A stretch of DNA of 64,000 bases from Plicaturopsis crispa FD-325 SS-3. Taxonomy: Eukaryota; Basidiomycota; Agaricomycetes; Amylocorticiales; Amylocorticiaceae. The translations under genes and the position numbers were made by a program. Positions within the stretch are counted from its first letter, which is position 1. Each line of letters begins with the position of its first letter. The notes under the pieces were generated by a model. It searched no databases. It was not told the origin of the DNA and worked only from the letters and a program-made list of their open reading frames with translations. The DNA is taken from NCBI GenBank assembly GCA_000827205.1, contig KN832554.1:1424345-1488344 (forward strand). The letters run 5' to 3'. Below, piece by piece: positions 1-12,108 of this stretch.

Positions 1-371
1 GGCATGAATTTGACTTAATTCCGTATGTCGCTACGTTTCCCTCTGCGCCACTAGTACTACCGCAGCTAAACCACGATCTCATTTTTAGAGAGGCCTCGAA
101 ACAATGGTTCCCTCCAGAAGGCGTATGGCTCGTCTGGTGGATGAAGTATCAGATCTTCTTTGCAATCAGCGCCCTTCTAGTCCTCAACTTCATTTGGCTC
201 TATTATCTTCTACGTGTACTCGTGCGGTAAGTCCCCCTATGGCCCCTACCTGCTTGTGGATCCCTGTATACTGAATGGGGTGCCAGGTCACTTACTACTG
301 CGGACATGACGGACGAGCGAGAGGTCGAAGATGACGATGAAGAGGCTGAGGACGAGAAGAAGGATCAGTGA
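1..371 (+). CDS. lag1: Ceramide synthase (Lag1/Lac1 type), C-terminal part
   Basis: The gene enters from the left edge, so only its 3' end is visible. Lag1-type enzymes are ER membrane proteins that N-acylate sphingoid bases with acyl-CoA to make ceramide. Reading from base 3, the frame ends the TLC domain with a Trp-rich stretch (WLVWWMKYQIFF) and a last hydrophobic helix (ISALLVLNFIWLYYLL). A 60-base GT-AG intron (227-286) follows, and the final exon encodes an acidic tail (EVEDDDEEAEDEKKDQ) before a TGA at 369-371. Polar acidic or basic tails are usual in fungal Lag1 proteins. The catalytic HH motif would lie upstream and cannot be checked. Seen: hydrophobic profile, splice sites and stop. 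Inferred: family identity from the terminal helix and tail. Confidence 0.75.
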
Positions 372-677
372 TTGGCGTATAAGCCATGACCTGCGCCCTG
401 ACCATACACCGGTGCGGTCATCCGTGCGCATACCCATCACGAAGAGGTTACGACAGGACAATTATTCCCGCCCTCACCTGCTTCAACATAACGAAGGACG
501 AGGACGATCCTGGCGTATAATATTTATCCGTATAGATGGCCAGGACAAGTTGGGATTTCGTACAAATACAACGGCAAGCAACATTCTACTACATAGCTTG
601 GTACATTAATGCGCATGATATACAATCAAGAAAACCTCCCCTCCTACACATCGCTACGTGCGTGCGGCAGCCTTCAA
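372..677. other. Convergent intergenic spacer
   Basis: This is the 3' spacer between the ceramide synthase (+) and the Gfd2-like gene (-). The overlapping short open frames have no supporting motif, splice site or conserved start. I see nothing else in it. Confidence 0.5.
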
Positions 678-2265
678 TCAACTCTCCACATCCATGGGCG
701 TCGCCAACTCGCCCGTCTTGGGGTCATATCCAGACGGAGGCGGAAAGATACCCTCCATGTCGCTCAAGTCGCTATCCTCATCAGACGGCTTGAACTGTAC
801 TCTCAGGCCGGCTTTGTCACGGTTTGGCCATCGTCTCTCCCGCTGGATATCGAGCGGCTCCCCCGACGCCATCAGCCGTAGAGCACGAAGTGTATACTAC
901 AATGCAGGGTGATCAGGAACGATACTCGCGAGGACAAGCAAGGTACATACAAAGGCATCGTTCCCTGCGTTGTGCAGATACTCGGTATCGATATCCAAGA
1001 GCTTGCAGACGCGCTCCAGTGACCGTTTGTTCCCTCCGGAGTCGCCTTCGAGGGCAGCAAAGAGATCGCATGTATCGACTGCGAAGATTCCTTGGTCAGG
1101 TGTGACATCGGGGAGGAACGTCTGGAGCTCCTTGAGGGGCGCCTCGACCATCTTTGACCGCAGGTACCTGGGCATATACGTCTGTGTAAGTGCGAGCGGT
1201 GAATATGCAAGATTGATCTCTGACTTTATGTCGTTATTGCTGTCATGAAATATCAGAAAGAGTGGACCGTCCTTGGAGAAACGAGCGATCAAGTCTTGAA
1301 TCCGTTTTTTAAACTCTGGTTTTTTCACGATCTCACTTGTTCCAAACTCGGCGTTGTATTGCTAGCGATACAAATGAGTTGGACAGATGAAATTCCCCGA
1401 AAAGGTTGGCACTTACCTCGGGGTGTTGTGTGGGACCATAGACGTTCTTGGGCAGCAGTTGGTTTTCCTTGACGATGAGGTGACAATTCTCTTGGACCTC
1501 TTTTCCACCCTCCCATCGCACGGCGCTCCAGCCAATCTCGGTAATGCAAGTGTGATCTCGGTCCCAAGCTTCAAAGTCAATTGCACACCATACACCTGCT
1601 CTCTCCGACCAGAAAGTGCGGACGCGTTCGAAAAGATCGCGTCGCGTATTCAAGTACGGGCTCATGCCGCCCTTGAGGCGTTTGTTGTTTTTGGTTATCT
1701 CCTAAGATGCACGTTGGTCATGCTTATCTGGTTTTATGCAAACGGCTCACCTTTACAGCTTGCTTTAACTCGAATCCATTTTTGAATACTACGGGGGAGA
1801 CTTGTCTAAGATCGGAGCTGGTGAGGAGGCAGTTGGAGTATGGGATGGGGATCGGGTTCTCAGTGAGCCGCATCGCGTGCAGCCAGTATCTAACATATTC
1901 GACTTGGGCAGAGGAGAACAGGAGGCGAGATTCTCCGTTTAGCAGGGTCCCTACTCAGCGCGTCGGTCCGTGAACACTGCGAAACCTGCTTAAATCGACG
2001 TACCCATGTGCATCTCAATGCCCTCGACACCATCCTTGTGCAGCGGGCTTTCTGGATGCACGAGCGAGTCATGAGCGAATACAGCTTTCAAGGGGCCTGC
2101 ATCATCAGGATTCGGCAGCGACTGATGCCTAGCAATGCATTAGCACGATCTCAGCCGTTTGACCATGTAAAATGCTGTCGCGACTTGCGATCCGCACCAT
2201 TCAAACCAGACATCGGTGTATCGGTAGTAGCCAATAGTTACTGGCGCTATGTCTGCTTCGCCCAT
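678..2265 (-). CDS. Gfd2/YDR514C-like DEDDh 3'-5' exonuclease family protein
   Basis: Six exons give a protein of roughly 440 residues. The RNase-H-like fold is in the second half: first acidic pair in CAIDFEAWDRD with the following E of TEIGW, then LFLIFHDSNND, FAVDTCDLF, and a last helix with LHNAGNDAF ahead of the next exon. This D-E-D-H-D arrangement is that of DEDDh exonucleases and matches the fungal Gfd2/YDR514C C-terminal domain. Yeast Gfd2 is linked to mRNA export through Dbp5. The start at 2265 gives MGEADIAPVTIGYYRYTD, the usual kind of N-terminus for this family. The donor GTATGT at 950 splices NDAF to YTLRAL; reading through it would end the protein early. The tail after residue ~370 is polar and probably disordered. 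It is divergent with CENP-A, 218 bp apart. Catalysis is inferred. Confidence 0.72.
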
Positions 2266-2483
2266 TTTGTTGTCAGATTTCCACAGGTAGCCGATGGCGA
2301 TGTAAGTTGAGACGAGAAACCAAAAAGAAACAGGCGCGCGACGCGACGAGCGCGTCTCGGCTGCTACATTCCCAATTAGGCAAGACAGGTCTTCCGCGAC
2401 TTGTCGTGTTGAACCGTCCTCTTGCCTTCATTGTTCCACTTTTCTCCTTTTCCTGCTTCTTCATATTCTCGTTCGTGGCTACA
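2266..2483. promoter_or_regulatory. Shared divergent promoter, Gfd2-like / CENP-A
   Basis: Only 218 bases separate the two start codons, so both 5' UTRs and promoters must lie here. No clear TATA box is visible. A pyrimidine-rich run (TTCCACTTTTCTCC, near 2431-2444) precedes the CENP-A start. Confidence 0.45.
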
Positions 2484-3193
<710 letters not shown>

Positions 3194-3543
3194 CGGAACT
3201 CATGTCTGTCTCTGATTCGCCGACCGATGTTTATTGCTCGGCTTATTCAAGGTTATGTTGTAGATACATCTATACGCCATGTACGAATTTGATTTAGTTG
3301 GTTTTGCCACTTGTCCAGTAACGACTTCCACAAGTGCTAGGTTTCGCGCTGCGATCCTGCGTGTTTGGCATACCGTACGTACTCCACGTGATCGCGACAC
3401 GTCTGTGGCGCTTGGCGTTTGCCCTCGAGCAAACTGTCAGAGTGCAATGGTATTGTCAATGTCATACAGAAGGATCCTAGTCGCCGAGCTCAAGACCCAA
3501 AAACCATATCCTTTTTGAAAAGACAAATGACCGAATCAAACGG
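3194..3543. other. Convergent intergenic spacer
   Basis: This is the 3' spacer between CENP-A (+) and the dehydrogenase (-). No gene, RNA or repeat is visible. Confidence 0.5.
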
Positions 3544-4847
3544 TCAAACAGTCAGATATTCACTGACGATGCTACCAAGTTTCGACGACGCCTTTGTCAA
3601 TATCTCAATGGTTTCATCCTGTTGCAGAGTTAAAGGTAGTGGTCAGTACACTATACTTTCTCGGGAAACAGTCAGGCTCTCTCACCCATAAGCGCTTCTG
3701 AATGCCGTTACTCTCCGCGTTGAGTGCAAAGTCACCGATTTCCCTGATCTCGGACATGGCGACATACGCACCGTGCAGCTCGGAGTCTTTCCCGCCCACG
3801 GCTGCATATATGAGGTTGCGGCTACCCAGTTCGGCTGATTGTGCAAAAAGCCACTCGAACACTCGCACGAACAATGTCGCATACTCGGGGTCTCTGCGGA
3901 GGTCGGAATAGCAGAAGCCGGGGGAGACGATGTCGACAATGACACCAGAGGAGGTGCCGACGTGTTTGCTCAGTGCGCGAGCAAAGATGAGATTGAGAAC
4001 TGGGAAGAATTAGTGTGGATAGGACTCGTCGGAGTAAGAGCTGAAATCACGTTTGGTTAGAGTATAGCGCTCCTTCATGATTTTGGGCCTGAGACGGGGT
4101 CAATGTTTATGAGGCAGATACGCAAATATAGGAGACTTGCGAGGAAGTGCTGTAGTCCTTGTCATTAAGCTTCTCCAAAATCTTGGGGCTCTGCACAACA
4201 TCGTCTGGAATGCTCGAGAAGTAGTGTAGTCCACTCGACACAAAGACTAGCCGAGGTCTAGTCGAGTGCGCCTTCGCCGTTCGCTCCATTATTGGAAGCA
4301 GCAGAAGCGATAGCAAAGCAGTCGACAGGTGATTGACTTGGAGACTGCAATTTATTGATTCAGTCCTTCAAGTATAAGAATCTGTCGAGCAAGAACGCAC
4401 TTCGACTCCCATCCTTCGGGAGAGACACCGTAGCGTAGGGCTGCCACCGCAGCATTGGCAACGACGATGTCGAGTCGCACGTCCTCTTGCTCGACTTTTT
4501 CCGCAAAAGCAACGATGGAGGAATAACTGTTGAGGTCCAGAAGCCAGACCTCGGCACTCTTGTACAGAGTCTCTATTTCTACCTCTGCGGTAGCGGTAGT
4601 GTCAGTCACAACAATTTGAAAGCGCGTAGCAGAACGTACTGGTTTTCGCCGCATTGCCCTTGTCGACGTTCCTGCACGCCATGATGATACGGGCCGGCTT
4701 CATGGTGGCGAAATGGATCGCTGTCTCGAGACCGATCCCGGTGTTGGCACCGACGACCAGAACGGTCTTCCCAGACAAGTCGGCAGTGACAACATCGGCT
4801 TGTTTGTGAAACACGTCGCTTATGAAGTTAAAGAACGTGTACTTCAT
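3544..4847 (-). CDS. Short-chain dehydrogenase/reductase (retinol-dehydrogenase-like)
   Basis: An NAD(P)-dependent oxidoreductase of the classical SDR fold, about 330 residues; the substrate is unknown. Visible motifs in order: GKTVLVVGANTGIGLE (Rossmann TGxxxGIG, residues ~27-42), DIVVANAAV (NNAG-like), LQVNHLSTALLSLLLLP, LVFVSSG (catalytic Ser region), ERYTLTKLLN (catalytic YxxxK), and DIVSPGFC. The last exon gives a typical fungal SDR end, RLWDETIEILTKASSKLG. There are at least five introns. One only keeps frame with a GC-AG intron (donor GCAAGT at 4140-4135, acceptor at 4089), which joins DYSTSS to PKIMKERYTLTK; all the GT alternatives there break the frame. The start at 4847 is the only Met that precedes the nucleotide-binding motif at the normal distance. 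Function beyond the fold is not claimed. Confidence 0.85.
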
Positions 4848-6438
4848 CTTTCTAGATGATCGGGATGCGGGGAAACGGCGGTGCTGCGGAATCGCTGCTT
4901 AAATACGCAGAATGTAGGGGTGAGCGATGGCAAACTACGGGACGTACAGGAGAAGGGGCCGATAGTGTCCACACACGGAGCGCCGGGCCCGATGCATGTC
5001 ATGCTGCAGTGCGAGAAAGGGACAAGAAAGGCGCTGCAAGGCGACGCCCCCGCTGACATATACTCGGCAGAATATTATTGATCGACAACGGTGTTGGCTT
5101 GCGCGTTCGTTGCCGCATTTATAACGGTTTATGATCATCTTGCAGTACTAACTAGATAAGCGCCGACTGCCGTCGGCAGAAACCTTGCTTGCCCGGACGC
5201 GCACAGTCCAATATAACATCTAGATTTCGAAAGGATGGAAAGGCTCGCTAAGTACATACATAGAATCCTGAACAAAAGTTGTGACGCTTCGCTGAAGGCG
5301 AGGAGGAAAAAGGAAATCAAAACAAAAAGGCCCGCTAAGTACATAGATTCATGAACGCAACTTGTAAACGGTAATCAAGAAAAAGGAAAAAACAAAATCG
5401 TGTATCGGAAACAGTCATGAGCCTCGCAAGAATGAATATTTAAGATGAGTGGGGAGTCGAGGGGGCAGTACGTCGCGCGGCCAAGCATCGATAACTTATG
5501 TGACCTAGATGAATAGTGGCAGTGCTAAGCCCGCGTCGTACAAACTGCAATTCACTTCGAGCTTACCGTGCGGAGTTCAGGACTGCGCTTGTGTTTCTTA
5601 GTCGGGCTCGTCTCCAGGTCCATCGGGTCGAGACATTCAGGTTTAAGAGAGCACAAGCGCAGAATGAGTACAAAGTAGTAGGAGACAGCGCCTCGGACAC
5701 CATGTTTCGATCACTAACTCATCGGGCCCGGGCAAAATAATCGGATGGGTACGGACTACGGAGATCATCGGGAATGCACGGGTGAAGAATTTTGGGCTTC
5801 ATTTCGAGGATGGGAGAGACCTTGCAAGCAAGGTAATACCTGTAGTGAACAAGAACGCATGATGCACAAAGTGACGAAAATAAAATTATGCGGCGAGTAC
5901 AAACGGTTGATGACCATATCCTGCAGGGGAACAATGTCTAGGTCAACTTGAGCATGGACGTTCAACGTGGAACAAGTACTTACCTACAGGCTCACCTCCT
6001 CGTCGAACGCGGTACAATGAATAAGAACCGTAAATCAATTGCATGCGCTAAGTAGGAAGACAAACAAATAAGAAAGCCGGGCCAAGGCATAGAGTCTGTG
6101 AAAGAGAGGAGCAACAGGCCATACGATGAAATAAGAAGGGGGAGGAAAGTACGACAAAACGACCAGAACCGCACGGTCGAGCAATTAGAGAACACAACTG
6201 TGGCCGATGTGCAGGCAGGGGGAACAATGCAGAGAGATGCGGTATGGACAAAATCCAGGTGTGATGAGGCAGACGATTGGCGGGGTGGGGAGCGATGGTA
6301 GATGATATGCGTGGCGGAACGGTAAAGATCGAGGTATAAATGAGTGGGCGGGGTGTAACATTGATTATAGTGTTCAATGCATTCCGTATTATAAAAGTTA
6401 TGATGCGGTCCGATGCAGAGGCAAAGTCGATATTAAGG
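4848..6438. other. 1.6 kb intergenic region with a small local duplication
   Basis: No convincing gene is seen in either strand; open frames are short and lack conserved motifs. It contains the promoter of the dehydrogenase (transcribed leftwards from 4847) and the 3' side of the next gene. A short imperfect direct repeat is present: CGCTAAGTACATA followed by a TGAAC block at about 5246-5272 and again at 5333-5356. Confidence 0.5.
5246..5356. repeat. Imperfect short direct repeat
   Basis: The block CGCTAAGTACATA...GAATCCTGAAC (5246-5272) recurs as CGCTAAGTACATAGATTCATGAAC (split here as two parts, 5333-5356) about 87 bases on. Copies differ by a few changes and a 4-base gap. Origin and function are unknown. 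Confidence 0.4.
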
Positions 6439-9055
6439 CTATGTGATGACAGACTGGCGTCTATTAGACGGCGGACGACCTCGTAGAGACGAAGAAAGAT
6501 ATTGTGGCGACGCAGGTGCAGTCCGCGAGTTTGGTGGAGGCTGGAGATATGGTGAAGGGGCGGAACCTGAGCGGGAGGGGGCAGGTCGGGAGGGGGAAGG
6601 CATATTCGGGTGAGACGAGGACCGCCGATCAGCTTCATGTTCACGGCTGTGAGTCGAATGCGCGTAATTGCTGGTCTGAGGGTCATCGCTTGACCGACGC
6701 TGATGATCAGTACGCCTTGGGGAAGGAGAATGATGCTGCCTGGAAGATTGAGGTAATTTGTCCGTGCTTCGACTGTGTGGTGATCCTGCCGTTTTTTGAC
6801 GCTGACTGGAGGAGGGAGACGATGGCCCAGGCGAATGCGAAGAATTGTAAGATGAAGCACGAGGATGATAACCCATGAAAGGCGGCTGAGGGGGGAGTAA
6901 GGGCATGTCCATGATGTAAGGCTGCATGTATGGCATTTGCATCTGCATTTGCATGGGCATCTGCGGAATTTGGGCGGACGACCAAGTGGGATAAGCCGCA
7001 GGGGAAGTGATGGCACGATCCGCTGATGGGCGTCGGGAATGGTGAGACGACGAGGAAGACCCGGCAACCATGGAAGAGGTCCGCAAGCCACTGCCTCGGC
7101 TCTCGCGCAAGCGCACATCCTCAGACGACGATGTATGGACGGACGGGACGGGGGAAGGAATTATCATGGAGCTGCGATTGCTACCTGTACCGGGCGATGT
7201 GCCACCGCGCATGCTGGGGGGCCGAGATCCAGTGCCAGGTGACGCGGTACGCGGCGAGGAACCTCCACTGCTGGGCTCCCGAGGGCGCATATACGAGTGT
7301 TCGCTCCCGTCGTATACAGGTCTTGACAGCCTCCTGGTCTCGCGAACCGCGAGGTGATCAGACTCCTTTACCGACGAGGATGACGGCGACGTTACGATGC
7401 CTATGCGTTGGGATTCTCGCCTCTTCCGTGCGGCGGCAATTTCCTCAGCGTAGAGTCTCTTCTTCCTCTCCTCTTCCATCGCCTTCTTCTCCTTCTCCCA
7501 ATTTTTCCTCTCTTTCTCCCACTCCCGCCGTTCAGCCTCCCTCTGTTGTCGTTCCTCCACCTGCGCCCTGTCCTCTTCTTCCATGCGCCGCTGACGCTCT
7601 TCCTCCATGCGCCGCTCGCGCTCTTCTCGAAGAAATTTCGCTTTTTCCTCTCGCTGCTTTTTTATGCGGAGGACATATCCTATTGGAATCTGGTCTTCCT
7701 TGTCTTCCTCTGCAAAGCGAACGCCTCGTTTTGTGGCGGCGAGCTCAGGCATGGGATGGAAATCCGGTGCGGCTGCTGTCGAAGGGGGCATGGCAGGGGG
7801 ACCGTGCTGCATACGAAGAGGCGAGGGAAGTGCCTTATACGGAGTGCTGCGAGATGGCTCGGATACTAGATACGGCCGTGTGAGACTCTGGCCTTGCGCA
7901 CTTAGCGAGGTTAAATGGCTTACCGGAAGGTTGGGTAATCGTGCTGCTCGCCGAGATGTGCTGTTCGAGATCTTCAGGCGTCGCGAAATCAGGGCCTGCG
8001 AGCGCTTCCACAGATTCTGACAGCTCCAAAGCGGCTACACCGAAACCGCAGCCGGTGACACCCCGACAGATCACAGCCCCAGAATGATCGTCCGGGACCC
8101 ATACGACCATTCGGTCTTCAAAACAAGGTCGCACTATCCACCGTTTGAGGCCTGGGCTGCAGGAACCGATGCGTCTGGCAAATGACTTGACAGACACCGC
8201 GTCAACACGATCCAAACGAAGTGCCGGGGTTTTGCAAGGTGCGGCCTTGGGGCGTAACCCTAAAGGCATCAGCGAGAGTTCCTCGGCCGGAGAGAACTTC
8301 TTTTGATCCAAATGTAGTAGGACTCGCTGCTTGTGCATGGTGGATTCCACGGTTTCTCGAAACGACAGGATTCGCTGAGAATTGCATGAACGAGGAAAGG
8401 CAGGGCCTCCTCCGTCAGCATGCAGCAAGGGGGGCAATGAAGCCTTGGGCGTAAGGGAGTTTAAAGTCCGGGTTCGTAGATTCGTCAAAGCCTGAGCAAG
8501 GGGGGTGTGCGCGTCAGAAGAACGCTTGGTGAGTGCAGGTGCAACGTCCTCGGATTCGTCGTCCTCGTAGTCGTCCTCAGACTCCGACTCGGAATCCGAA
8601 TCCTGGTCTGCACCGGCATGAATTCGTGGCGATGGGATGTTCAGTCGAGGGACGGGGGTACCCTGCCATGCCTCCTTGGCGCCCTCCCACTCCGGCGGGT
8701 GGGACTCAGGTTTCCCCAACGACCCACGAGAGCGACTTCCGAGCCACGACATGAACGTTTTCTTCCCATAGCCATGGAGGGCGAGATTGTCGTCGTCGGG
8801 GGTGCGCAAATCATCAGGAGTCCGCAGGCTAGCAGACCCGGCCGACGATGCGGAGGATGCGGAGTTGACCTGCTCGTTTACCGACAACTGGACGGCGGGG
8901 GCATTTGTTCGTGGACCGGTGTTGAAAAAGCGGCTTTTCCTCCTCTCAGGACGAGCGTTGGCAGGGGGAACGGCGAGCGACTCGTCGACGGCCACCGACT
9001 GAGTGTTGTCGGATTTGTCGGAGCGCCTAGAGAACAAGGACGCAACGCGGCGCAT
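6439..9055 (-). CDS. Large Ser-rich, coiled-coil protein of unknown function
   Basis: Two exons (9055-7924 and 7865-6439) joined by a 58-base GT-AG intron give 852 residues. I do not recognise the family. In order: a basic N-terminus with SLFSRRSDK and a conserved-looking FMSWLGSRSRGSLGK block (~residue 100); an acidic run DSDSESESEDDYEDDESEDV (~160); a compact hydrophobic stretch including RWIVRPCFEDRMVVWVPDD and GCGFGVAALELSE (~300-340), perhaps a small fold; a charged E/R/K coiled coil (~446-530, heptads such as REERERRMEEERQRRMEE); then a long Ser/Pro/Arg-rich disordered tail containing MPMQMQMQMPYMQP encoded by a short TGCATT-type repeat. The architecture suggests a scaffold, but no function is assigned. 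The start at 9055 is the first Met of an uninterrupted exon. High GC and steady codon use support coding. Confidence 0.72.
6934..6964 (+). repeat. TGCATT-like hexamer repeat inside a coding exon
   Basis: Four to five degenerate GCATTT/GCATCT units in tandem. On the minus strand they encode the alternating Met-Gln tract (MPMQMQMQMP) of the unknown coiled-coil protein. It is likely to vary in length between strains. Confidence 0.5.
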
Positions 9056-9590
9056 CGTTGAACGACGAGGAGGGAACTCGGGGGATTGTGGGGTGGAAAA
9101 GAAAGGTATTATACCGCGATCAAAGCATTAGAATAGACACCATAAGGGCTGTCGGCATGAGAAGGAAATATGGCAAGGAAAGGCGCGAACGAGAAACGTA
9201 TAAAATCCTACGGTGGCCCCCGGTGATGTGAAGCCGAAGCCTGACTTATGGAACTGGAACGTCTCTATTTGATCGCCCAGCGCCATACATATGTCAGCCG
9301 CAGAATGTACAGCTCTCGCAAGCTCTCAGGTTGCCGCAGTCAGGTCGTAGTCCAAGACTCTAATGGAGAGCGGTAAGTAGCTTTAATTATTATACTATAG
9401 ACGAGCAGGAAAATTAAAAGGTAAGTAAGTTCAACGGCATCGTAACGGCACTGTTTACGACTGCCCGATGTGAGCAGCCGGAGGGTGACAGTCATCGCTG
9501 CTCACCTAATTGGCAATGCCCGCACCCACGCCGCCCTGCCTCGAGGCTCCCAGCCAATTCCGCATTCGCGCACCCGCTTCCTTGTTTCAT
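9056..9590. other. Intergenic region, promoter side of the coiled-coil gene
   Basis: 535 bases between the 3' end of RRN7 and the start of the coiled-coil gene, both on the minus strand. It must hold the promoter and 5' UTR of the latter. No RNA gene, repeat or mobile element is seen. Confidence 0.45.
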
Positions 9591-11880
9591 TCATCTGTTC
9601 TCCCGTGATTTCCGCTTCTCGCCCTTCCACCATCTCAGCACCCTGTGCTCGTACTTCTGCACAACGCCGGCAAGGTACTCGTTGCTCACGCCCACACATC
9701 GCGCCCCACGGCTGAGCACACGTTCGTACTCCTCCGGGAGCGTGCCGGAGACGTCGCGGGAGTTGTAGATGATGTACGCCTCTCCCGGAAGAATGGCGTC
9801 CCCGCCGATTTCCTCCCGCGAGGCTGGGCCTGTTACGTTCCGAGAAACGCGTGAGTATCCCACGTTTGTTTGAACATCCGGCGGCGGGCGCGCATGTCGA
9901 TCGTCACTATTCTGTAGGGGGAAGTGGTTGGCCAGCACATGATGTTGCTCTATAACGACGTTTTAGAGAGGTCGAAGCTTGATTAGAGAACTTGCTTACT
10001 TTCGCTACGATCATCTGGGCCTAGCAGGGCTTGGTCGCAAAAGTCAAGGTATTTATCGAGCAAGTCATCGGTCAAGTCCCCGACAGACCTGGGAACGAGA
10101 GTCAGTTTAAACCACTGGGAAGAATTAAAGACCGACATCGGTGTCTTAGCGCTGAATAAACTATCTTGCATCCCGGCGTCAATATCATCCATTGCTCTGA
10201 CTAGTCTCAGATAATCGTCTAGCCTTGGAAGTGCAAAGGCGGGATCATTTGGATCGTGAGGCGCCCTATGCACTGTCAGCATAACACATAGTCACATGCC
10301 GTACGGGTCGACTCACCTGGGACGACCATCGAGGCCAAGTGCCATTTTGAGAACGATGATCACGGTAGCGACTATGGCTAGTTCAGGAGGAACATTGTCG
10401 TATTTGTGACTCTCTGGATCTCGTTTTTGCAATTGCTCCAACATTGGCGCCATGGAGTTGTGCAGCGTCAATGGCAGGGATAGGGTGGACCCTAACCGTT
10501 TCGTGAGGTCGTAGAGAGTTGCTGAAGCACAGGTTAGTAGCATTTTATAAGGCGAGGAACGACGGCGTACGCGTTCCACCCATGTACTGGACCGTCCTCC
10601 ATAGTATCGGTGCAGCATTAAGTTCCGGTGTATAGATGCCATAAGATGCGTAAATGCGTTTCGATAGGCGCGAAGTTAGGGCGTGGAGGAATAGCGTGCT
10701 CGGAGCATGCTGTAATTCAAATGAGCTTGACTGAAGGAACACAAAAAGGATAGGACCCACGTAGGGCGAGAGCAATTGAATGGCATGCTTTGTGAGATGG
10801 CATGTCATGGTTGCGGGTAGCAACCGTACAGGATCTAAGTACGGTAGTTCATAAGACTCGATGATCCTGACAGCTGGGTAAGACGCCGTTCCCGCCGTAA
10901 ATGAATGCAGTCACCTTTGGAAATCCATGTACGTGACAGGAATGCGCATCGTCCATGATGAAAACATGAGCACGGCGAGGTTGCTTGCAGGAGACTCGTA
11001 TTCGCTGCGTCTTCCCTTCTTTTTCGATCTGCCGACTGGGGGAATAGGTTTGGAGTCGCCGGGCGCACCCTCGTCAGAAGATGTGCCAGAGTCCGAGTTC
11101 TCCTGCAACAGCCGTGCAAACTCGGGGTCTTCCTCGTCCTCGTCCTCGCTAGAGGACGAAGAAGATGACGACGAGTTCGAAGAGGACGAGCCGTCCTTTT
11201 CATTTTCAGCAGGATTTTCCGCGCGTTCCGGCGTCGAGAACTTGGTCTGCGTCATGTGCGGAGCACTGTCTTTTTCAGGGCTGCGGGAGTCTCCTCCGGA
11301 TTCTTTCTGGTGGAAATACGGCTCGGCTGGGGGAGGATTGGGTAGCAGACTAAGGTGAAGAGCCCACGTGTCTCTGCAAACGATCTATGTTTCCACGCGT
11401 ATCAATTGAGGGAGCAAAAACCAATGCGCAATGCGGCGTACCTCGAACTCGGGGGGCAGGTCCCATAGTCTGGTCAATGCCACAATCTGCTTTCTGAGTA
11501 TTAGCTGCAGGCATTGGAATACGTGGTATCGTGACCGGGCTCCGTGGTACACTGCAGATGGTAGAAGACAATTAGACGGCGGGCGGCGCGTGCAGAATTA
11601 AACAAGTACGCGCATTTCGGGTCGCCCTTGCTGAGCTTCTCTTTCTTCTTGCGCTGAGACTTAATCGTACGCTTTCGCATGGCATGGGGACCCGCTTCAT
11701 CGCGTTCCAAGTTTTCGTTCCTATAATCCTACAGCTATCGGTCAGTGAGCTCGAGTAAAGATGCTAGCCGAGTGCACACACCTGGAGAACGTGGCCTTCG
11801 CTACAGACAACTAGCCCACTTGACGGCTCCTTGTGCCACTGCTTGGACTGGCACAGAGGGCAGCGTCGACGCGGGGCCAT
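9591..11880 (-). CDS. rrn7: RNA polymerase I core factor subunit Rrn7 (TAF1B family)
   Basis: Rrn7 is the TFIIB-like subunit of the Pol I core factor that recruits the polymerase to the rDNA promoter. The first exon starts MAPRRRCPLCQSKQWHKEPS and continues GLVVCSEGHVLQ, a zinc ribbon (CxxC...CxxH) as in TAF1B/Rrn7. Next comes a cyclin-like region: YHGARSRYHVFQCLQLILRK, ALTRLWDLPPEFE, then, after a Ser/Glu-rich insert (~residues 190-260), SNLAVLMFSSWTMRIPVTYM, IIESYELPYLDPVRLLP and HLTKHAIQLLSPY. About eight exons, ~600 residues. A conserved join (GDPK to LYHGARSRY) needs a GC-AG intron with donor near 11613; the nearby GT donor shifts frame. The start at 11880 puts the zinc ribbon at the extreme N-terminus, as in orthologues. 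It is divergent with ERJ5, 228 bp apart. The catalytic role is known for the family; the gene model is inferred. Confidence 0.85.
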
Positions 11881-12108
11881 CGTACTAGTCGCGAGTAAAC
11901 TTCAACTTCAAAACGGTGCGGCGGCGTCGCGGACTCGCGGTAAGTAAATGGACGGAGATATTGCCCGGATCCACCCACGTGGTCCCGATCAGTACGCCGA
12001 CGAAAGCAACTGCTGCTTGCTGGCAATAATTTTGAACAACCAAAACTACTGCTGAACTGAACCAGTACACATCTGCGCCTGTTCTGCGCTGTCGACGAAA
12101 GCTTCGCC
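11881..12108. promoter_or_regulatory. Shared divergent promoter, RRN7 / ERJ5
   Basis: The two start codons are 228 bases apart, facing outward, so this stretch must drive both genes. It contains CCAAAACTACTGC and a CCACGTGG E-box-like core (inside ATCCACCCACGTGGTC, near 11970-11985). No TATA box is obvious. Confidence 0.45.

Noticed and set aside
6048-7118. 356-codon minus-strand open frame overlapping the coiled-coil gene
   Set aside because: It is a shifted reading of the Ser/Pro-rich exon of the 6439-9055 gene, with low-complexity composition and no domain.
7026-7883. 285-codon plus-strand open frame
   Set aside because: Antisense of the charged coiled-coil exon; the apparent protein is a mirror of GAG/CTC-rich codons.
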